A DNA stretch of 64,000 nt from Ascochyta rabiei. Its lineage: Eukaryota > Ascomycota > Dothideomycetes > Pleosporales > Didymellaceae. Under the pieces are notes generated by a model. The model worked only from the letters and a program-made list of their open reading frames with translations. It searched no databases and was not told the origin of the DNA. The first letter of the stretch is position 1; every line of letters begins with the position of its first letter. The stretch spans positions 558,001-622,000 of the forward strand of contig NC_082425.1 of NCBI RefSeq assembly GCF_004011695.2. Reading direction: 5' to 3'. Below are positions 58,141 through 64,000 of the stretch, one piece after another. Made by a program: the position numbers and the translations under genes.

Positions 58141-60213
58141 ATGGCTACCGTAATTTCCAACAAGTTGCATCGATACTGCACCGATTCTGCAAGCATAACA
58201 TCTGAGCTTGCGCAATTACCATCCAAAGAGCCCACGCACCTTGCCGATAAACTCTACGGTGGCGAGCATCTCGCTATCACCGAACGCAAACCATCTCACT
58301 TTCAACACCCCGCGAGTCAGGCAGAACTTGTACGCGCACAGGAATGCGGCAACTGGGGAGAGAGTCAACCCAGCGAACTCTTTCTACAATGTTTCCATGC
58401 TGCCCTCTGCTCACTCGAACACGATCCACTGGCAGGTATGGTGAGCCCTAGCTTGATGGGCAGTAACGGAGTTTTTCCTATTACGGTTGTTGCGCCAGTG
58501 CCTGACATCTGCCGGCACATGGCGAACCTCATTGTTCGGGCGGAGAAAGAAGTGTTTCTGGCAACAAACTTCTGGATCGCTTCAGGTGCGGCATCGATCA
58601 TCACAGACGCTATAAAAGAGCTTTCAAGGCGAGCCGGTGAGCGTGGAGAAAGAGCGGTTGTGAAAATCATGTACGACCGCGGAAACATCAAGCAAGTCAT
58701 CGACAACCATCAAATGATGTCAGTCGAACAGTATACTGCGAAGGCCGTCAAATTACCTGCCCCGGAAGAAATTCCCAACATCGACATGGAAGTACAAAAT
58801 TACCATCGCCCTATGCTGGGAACGTTCCACTCGAAATTCATGGTCGTTGATCGGAGAATGGCTGTCGTACAGAGTAACAACATTCAAGATAACGACAACC
58901 TAGAGATGATGACACACCTCGAGGGAGAAATTGTCAACTCTATATACGACACTGCACTGATCGCCTGGGCGAGAGCTCTCAATCCCCCATTACCATCTCT
59001 GAACACTCCGGCCACCAATGCACATGTTGCGATGTTTCACGATCCTTCCTTTCGATCACTCTTTGACGAGCAGGGGAACCTTAGAATGCGCCATGACAGC
59101 TTCAGTAAGAGTGATCTCGAGAGCAGAAATGAATCCCTCCCACTGCCAGACCGAGAAAACAGGGCACATGATCCAGACATTGGGGCGGATTTTGAGCGCA
59201 TGCAAGCGGTCCTCTCACCCAGCGATGGAGAAACAAGAGTGAATGCGGTCACTCGGCACCTCAGTAAGTTATTTAGCAGTCAACTGCATAGTTTTGCATT
59301 ACTTATGACTATTAGATCTTGCAACAAAACTTGATCGCAAAGGAACGGCACCAGATTGCGGCGCAGAAGACGACATGATACCAATATTCCCTCACAAGCC
59401 GCACGCCCCCTTCCCCATGGCACTTGTCAACAGACGGCCTTGGGGTGCTCTCAATCACCAGTGTGTAAACGTGCCACAAAACGAAGCCTGGCTGGCCGCC
59501 ATCAGAAGTGCCCAGCGGACGATCTTCATCCAGACGCCAAATCTCAACGCTGCGCCGCTGTTGCCTGCGCTTCGAGAGGCAGCTTCTCGGGGAATCGAGG
59601 TTACATACTATGTTTGCCTGGGCTACAACGATGCAGGAGAACTGCTCCCTTTCCAAGGCGGAAACAACGAGATGGTTGCAAATGAGATGTATCAAGAATT
59701 AAACGAAGAGCAAAAGAGGAATCTGCGTATCCATTACTACGTCGCAAAGGGCCAGGTGTTCCCAATCCATAACAAGTTCAAGGCGAGGAGCTGTCATAGT
59801 AAGCTGATGTTTCGTGCTGTGGCGGACGTACACTAACGACGCTGGTATTAGTCAAAATCATGATCGTTGATGAGCACGTTGGAATCCAAGGTAACGGCAA
59901 CCAAGACACGCAGTCATGGTTCCATTCGATGGAAGTCAACATCATGATCGATTCGCAACAAGTGTGCCAAGACTGGATGAAGCAGCTCCGGAGGAATCAG
60001 AGTACGTACCAGGTCTTTGAAAGAGGAAATGTGAACACTGACTTGCTCAAAGATACTCATCTATATGGGCTGGCATCGCAAGAAGATGGAATCTGGAGGG
60101 ACAAAGATGGCAAGGAAGTTGCAGATGGGATTGGCAAAGACCTAGGAAAGTTTTCTTGGGCGAAAGGCATGATTGGCGCTATCCAACGAGTGAGAGGGGT
60201 TGGGGAATTCTAG
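58141..60213 (+). CDS. Phospholipase D-like protein with two HKD motifs
   Basis: Three exons, 58141-59263, 59316-59798 and 59852-60213 (introns 52 and 53 bp), give 655 residues from the ATG MATVISNKLHRYCTDSA. HKD1 is HSKFMVVD (His230, Lys232, Asp237), preceded by MLGTF. HKD2 is HIKIMIVD (His535, Lys537, Asp542), followed by GNGNQDTQSW. Its His codon ends exon 2, so the second intron cuts the catalytic motif. PLD superfamily enzymes use both HKDs for phosphodiester transfer on phospholipids. This short form lacks PX/PH domains and resembles cardiolipin-synthase-type or fungal PLD-like proteins rather than Spo14. Upstream ATGs at 57952 and 57994 are in frame and would add a transmembrane segment. 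The gene is convergent with its downstream neighbour, with 75 bp between stops. Confidence 0.9.
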
Positions 60214-60288
60214 TCATGCACGGTATTTGGTTTTGTGTCAGCAATCTTGAGCAAACAATAACTAATGAAGAATGCAACTCGTCTTCGG

Positions 60289-61239
60289 CTACCCTAGATC
60301 TTGCTCGTTTCCGATCGTCGCACTTCCACCTCCCCTCGCTTCAGCCAGCAACTGCGTGCCCACGATTTCCCCAGTGCTCTTGTTCTTGAAAACGCCCACG
60401 ATCGAGAAGAGGCCCTTGAAAGGCTCGTAGACATACTCCTCCTCCCTGACCTCCTCGCCTTTGAACGTGACACTCTCATTGAACCCATTGAATCGCATGT
60501 TCTTCTGATAGTTGCCCACCACGCGCTCATTCGAGATGGATCCGTAGTTGTTAAGCTTTTGCTCGATGATATCGCCATTCTGTGCCAGTACACGGCGTGT
60601 ATGCGTGTTTCCCGAGAAGTCGTTTGCTGAGTAGAGAATGTTGTTCTTGATATCGAACTGCATAAGGTCCTCAGATCGCTTACTTGCTGCAGAAGTTGGC
60701 GAGCCGGAAGATGTCGAATTCGTTCCTGATCCCAGGCCATCCGTCACGTCTCCAATCAGACCGGCTGTGTCGTTGATGATGCTGCCCAGTCCGTTGCCTA
60801 GCTCGGCGATGACTGGGTTCAGATCGATGCTGTCAAGCACATCGCTAACCATAGAAACGAGGTTCGTGAGGCGCGCTTCCAGGTAGACTTTTGCGGTTAC
60901 GTTCTGGATCAGAAGCGAGACTTTGTCGATGGAGAGATCGACGCCGGCGTTGAACGATAGCAATGAGAGAACTTGCGCGTCAAGATTGATTCTTGCGGTC
61001 AGGTTGTCGACGCCAATATATATTTCTCCGACGTGCACTGAGGCGTTGAGAACTACGTCCGGCTCGGGGACCAAGGCAGAGACGTTTGGGGTTGTGTTCT
61101 CAGTCTCGTACACGACGGCAAGAGGATCTCCATCTTCACGGATGTCGAGCTTGTAGCCGGTGTAGCCATCGCTGTCTGTCAGTTGTCCTAGTACTGCGCA
61201 AGGGAGAAGAACCGCAAGGACTGTGGTGAAGGCACGCAT
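60289..61239 (-). CDS. Secreted protein of unknown function, paralogue A of a divergent pair
   Basis: Single exon, 316 residues. A signal peptide MRAFTTVLAVLLPCAVLG (cleavage near LGQ) starts it. The first half is a regular alternation of hydrophobic strands: VHVGEIYIGVDNLTARINL, SFNAGVDLSIDKVSLLI and the motif DVLDSIDLNPV. A short Ser/Gly/Thr linker with a dibasic SKRSEDL (possible Kex2-type site) leads to a C-terminal half with DIIEQKLNNYGSIS, VVGNYQKN and YVYEPFKGLFSIVGVF. Many Asn-x-Ser/Thr sites suggest glycosylation. I do not recognise a named domain. It is clearly homologous over most of its length to the gene on the other side of the 558-bp spacer. The upstream in-frame extension is ignored because the signal peptide begins at this ATG. 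Confidence 0.85.
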   Translation of the reverse strand: MRAFTTVLAVLLPCAVLGQLTDSDGYTGYKLDIREDGDPLAVVYETENTTPNVSALVPEPDVVLNASVHVGEIYIGVDNLTARINLDAQVLSLLSFNAGVDLSIDKVSLLIQNVTAKVYLEARLTNLVSMVSDVLDSIDLNPVIAELGNGLGSIINDTAGLIGDVTDGLGSGTNSTSSGSPTSAASKRSEDLMQFDIKNNILYSANDFSGNTHTRRVLAQNGDIIEQKLNNYGSISNERVVGNYQKNMRFNGFNESVTFKGEEVREEEYVYEPFKGLFSIVGVFKNKSTGEIVGTQLLAEARGGGSATIGNEQDLG

Positions 61240-61797
61240 GATGAGTGGTGAGGGTAGTTGATTTCGAAGTCCCGGTTGGAAAGGAGAGGACGCAGCTGCA
61301 AAGCCGGCAAGGAAAGAGTGTGGTGACGGGCAACTTCGACAGAGACGAGCCAACAAGAAAATTAAAGTAAAGACAGGATGTGCAGTTCTTTGCAACAAGG
61401 TGATGGATTATCGCCATGGATCTGTAATGAGCATGATGCGTTTTCAAGCCACAGTCCTCAACGTGCGCTACGGTAATTGAATTTTCTATAGGAACCAATA
61501 CCAACGGCTGTCCACCTTCTGGAAAGCAGGATTTTGCGAGCTATTTAGGGACCAGACCTTTTTACCACAGAGCGACTCACGGATGAGGCTCGAACCCTTG
61601 TTCTGATCGCGGGTCCTAGGTTGTTTCAGGGGTTTACCCGAAATGAGTCTTATGGATTACACGGCATTTGCAAACCGATTGACTCGCATTGCGGTTCGCT
61701 TCGAATGCTGCTTCGACTCTGATTCCTTTTGATCTGCTGTAGGGCTGCTGTTAGGCTCACTCGTCGTTCACTCTCTTCTTTAACGCAAACTGCCATT
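61240..61797. promoter_or_regulatory. Bidirectional promoter of the paralogous secreted-protein pair
   Basis: A 558-bp head-to-head spacer. It contains a tRNA-like GGTTCGAGCC (minus strand, near 61581-61590), but no tRNA fold could be completed. No regulatory site was identified. Confidence 0.4.
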
Positions 61798-62828
61798 ATG
61801 TCGCTCTGGATCCGCCTTTTCTTCATTGCTTTCCTTTTCACACTCTTGTCGCAAGTATCTGCACAAACTGGTTCGTCTGCGACATTGGACACTCCGCCAA
61901 TCACGAGCAGCGCAACTGCCAGTGCGACTGCCACTGGAACCAGGACTCCAACGACTTCGGCACCAAATGTCTCCAAAACCTCAACTGCACCGGACGTTCT
62001 TCTGCAGGTGCCCGAGCTGCACGTTGGCCGGATCGAACTTGTCGTTGAAAAGTTACAAGCAGACCTGAACCTGAACGCCAAAGTTGCTGGCCTTGTTCAG
62101 ATCAATGCCGGAGTTGCAGTTTCGGTCGAGAAGGTCAACATCACCATTGCCGACGTCGATGTGAACCTTGAACTTATAGTAAGACTGGGAAACTTGGTCA
62201 ACATTGTCGAACGTGTGTTCGATTCCTTGGACCTAAACCCGCTGTTGCTCAGCTTGGTTGGTAACGTCACAAACTTGGTGGGAGAGGTCATTGGCGCAGT
62301 GGACGGTTTGGTGAGTAGTCGCAGGAATTATTAATAACCAGAGAGGGATTTACTGACAATGGTAGCTCGGTTCCATCACTCAAGGCGGCAAAACCCTTAA
62401 CTTCCTAGTCGACAACTTGGGTAATATCGTCCAAGAGGTTGTTGGAGGCGGCGGTGATGCTCTCTCGCAAATTGTTGGTAACTACAAAGTGAGTTGAAAG
62501 CATTTGAGTCAAAGACGATGTAATAATGGAGTCCTACAGTTGAACATGACGGAAGTCACAGGAACCGTGAAGCAAGTGGGTCAGGGCCTTACACAAAAGA
62601 CCTTTTCGTACGAGCCCCTGAACGCGCTCATCGACATCGTGACAAACACAGCTGGTGAATCAAAGGATCTCCCTTTCTGATATTCAGTAGTCATTAACGC
62701 AACGCACAGGACAAGTTGTACAGGCTACAGTCCAGAAGCCTTCTTCTAGCGGAGGTGCAACATCCACACCATCTGCGACAGCTACACCTGTAACACTGCC
62801 TATCAGCTCATCTACTGGAGCTGTCTAG
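61798..62828 (+). CDS. Secreted protein of unknown function, paralogue B of the divergent pair
   Basis: Four exons: 61798-62310, 62366-62488, 62540-62654 and 62710-62828 (introns 51-55 bp), giving 289 residues. A signal peptide MSLWIRLFFIAFLFTLLSQVSAQ is followed by a Ser/Thr/Pro-rich linker (to about residue 65, probably O-glycosylated). It then has the same core as paralogue A: LHVGRIELVVEKLQADLNL, INAGVAVSVEKVNITI and VFDSLDLNPL, followed by IVGNYKLNM and KTFSYEPLNALIDIV. A Ser/Thr/Pro tail ends TLPISSSTGAV with no hydrophobic GPI signal. Unlike its intronless partner it has three introns, so intron loss or gain separated them. The shared order of motifs shows duplication with inversion of one copy. 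The function is unknown. Confidence 0.85.
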
Positions 62829-63291
62829 ATCAATACAAGGGCTGCAATAAGAGCCGTCAATTCAGCTAGTCGATATATGATGTCGTTCTCTTCTTACGAC
62901 GCACCATGGAATGCGTTCGGGGAGACACGGGGACAGAGCACATCAATACTCAAGCCTACAGACTAACACGTTTACCTATATCACATACAGCACAACATGG
63001 ATGCGGTAGACGTGAGGAAAAGCAGTCTGACGACCGCGTCCGTGTCATAGTGTGATTTGTAGGGAGTGAGCTCCCAATTTGCATTTGAGAATAAATGCAC
63101 AAATTTCGTGATATAGTTGAAACAAATTCGCGTACATTTCTGGGCTAACAAGAGGCAAAAGCGTGCTAAAAGATCTAAAGGAGTGCAGTGTTGTGAGTCA
63201 ACAGATGCGACTCTAGCGCGTTCCTGACGCCTGCTCTTCCTTTCCGACATCTCCCATTTCCACCATTCCCAGCGTACCCTTGCTCACTAAC
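62829..63291. other. Tail-to-tail gap, no supported gene
   Basis: 463 bp between convergent stops of paralogue B and the transporter. Nothing is recognised. Confidence 0.45.
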
Positions 63292-64000
63292 CTAGGCAAC
63301 GGGTGTCTTTATCTCGGTTTCTTCCAACTCTCTTCTCCTGTCATCTTTCATAACGAATACCCAGCTTGTCAGAACTGCGCCCACGCACGTCACCAAAAGC
63401 GCGATTGAGCAAATGTAGCTCACGCGATATGCAGGACCAAATTTTGGCTGGTAGATCTGTGGTCCTACAATTCCCATGAATTGGCAACTGGCGTTTGTGA
63501 TCCCAATCGCAAGGCCAGCAGTTGTGGTGCCCCTTGCTGCGCGGATGCGCTCTGGCCAAATTATTGCGAAAAATGATTGTGACGCTGCAGTTGCAATCAT
63601 GACGAAGAGATACTTAGCAACCGGCTGCTTAACGGTGATCAAGAGGATATAGCACACTATCTGTGCGATTTCAACACCCAGGGCAGCTACCCAAGGCGAT
63701 AGGCGCTTGGTGTGGATGAACCAAGCCAGCCCGCACAAGATAATGAACACAAGCGTGAAGGGAGGCTGCTCTGGTCAGCTTCCGATCAGTAGTACTTGTA
63801 GTTACCTTCTCGACCTACCATAGTCATTACTTGCGAAACCGCGGTATTGGAAATCCCCAACTCATGGATCACAGTCGGCAACACAAACGAGATACCCCAT
63901 CCGCCTATCCCATGTGTAATCCATATCATCAAGAAGGGGACAAATGTTGTACTTCTGAATAGCTCCCTGATCTGGTCGAAGTCGAAAGTCTTTGCATGCA
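63292..64000 (-). CDS. MFS transporter, allantoate permease (Dal5/ACS) type, C-terminal part
   Basis: Two exons are visible, 63819-64000 (cut by the window edge) and 63292-63765, with a 53-bp intron. About 218 residues of the C-terminal half are seen: FDQIRELFRSTTFVPFLMIW, HGIGGWGISFVLPTVIHELG, the loop before helix 8, then WPERIRAARGTTTAGLAIGI and TNASCQFMGIVGPQIYQPKFGPAYR. The last blocks are characteristic of the fungal anion:cation symporter family around Dal5 and vitamin or allantoate permeases. The substrate is not inferable. The N-terminal six helices lie outside the window. The charged C-tail ends KTPVA. Confidence 0.9.

Noticed and set aside
61555..61650. Possible tRNA on the minus strand, with GGTTCGAGCC resembling a T-arm
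   Set aside because: The adjacent T-stem pairs poorly and I could not form acceptor and anticodon stems around it. A covariance-model scan would decide.
1..64000. CRISPR arrays, integrons, prophages or operons
   Set aside because: The window is eukaryotic, with spliced genes throughout; no regularly spaced repeats were seen.

Overview
This window is nuclear DNA of a filamentous ascomycete, most likely a dothideomycete of the order Pleosporales. Genes carry many short introns (about 45-90 bp, GT...AG, with CTAAC/CTGAC branch sites). The proteins include a fungal-type peroxisomal multifunctional enzyme, an NDT80/PhoG regulator, a LaeA-like methyltransferase and a CE16 esterase. One AT-rich block is a transposon with a repeat-induced point mutation (RIP) signature. 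The genus call is an inference. There are no prokaryotic or viral features.

Left part (1-20.8 kb): the start of a short-chain dehydrogenase cut by the window edge; a rhodanese/Cdc25-type phosphatase; the peroxisomal beta-oxidation enzyme Fox2, with a PTS1 signal and a FarA/FarB-like promoter site; a 3.8-kb stretch without a convincing gene; a LaeA-like methyltransferase whose three exons can be reconstructed; a secreted CE16 acetylesterase; a membrane-anchored double-psi beta-barrel protein; the ER ubiquitin-ligase cofactor Cue1; a TMEM97/EMA19-like membrane protein; and a six-exon sugar transporter.

Transposon block (21.13-25.06 kb): two copies of one 1,863-bp Fot1/pogo-type DNA transposon lie back to back and share a TA. 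Each has 71-bp terminal inverted repeats. The second copy has its first 1,493 bp inverted, with both breakpoints at TA. The transposase is full of transition-derived stops and its catalytic Asp codons have become Asn. A 193-bp solo LTR without a RIP-like composition sits inside the first copy with a 5-bp target duplication.

Centre (26.4-42.6 kb): cystathionine beta-synthase; a broken gene resembling the front half of an Argonaute; then a housekeeping cluster of VPS36 (ESCRT-II) head to head with a THP3/LENG8-like SAC3-domain gene, a BEM1 polarity scaffold and an M3 metallopeptidase.

Right part (42.6-64 kb): about 8.7 kb without a recognisable gene leads into an NDT80/PhoG-family transcription factor. 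It is followed by the SRP receptor beta subunit, a two-HKD phospholipase D-like gene, a divergent pair of paralogous secreted proteins of unknown function, and the C-terminal part of an allantoate-permease-like transporter. Most genes are independent units rather than a pathway cluster. The recurring themes are protein sorting (Cue1, Vps36, SRP receptor beta, Bem1) and peroxisomal and sulfur metabolism. All exon boundaries were read by eye from splice signals, reading-frame phase and family expectation.
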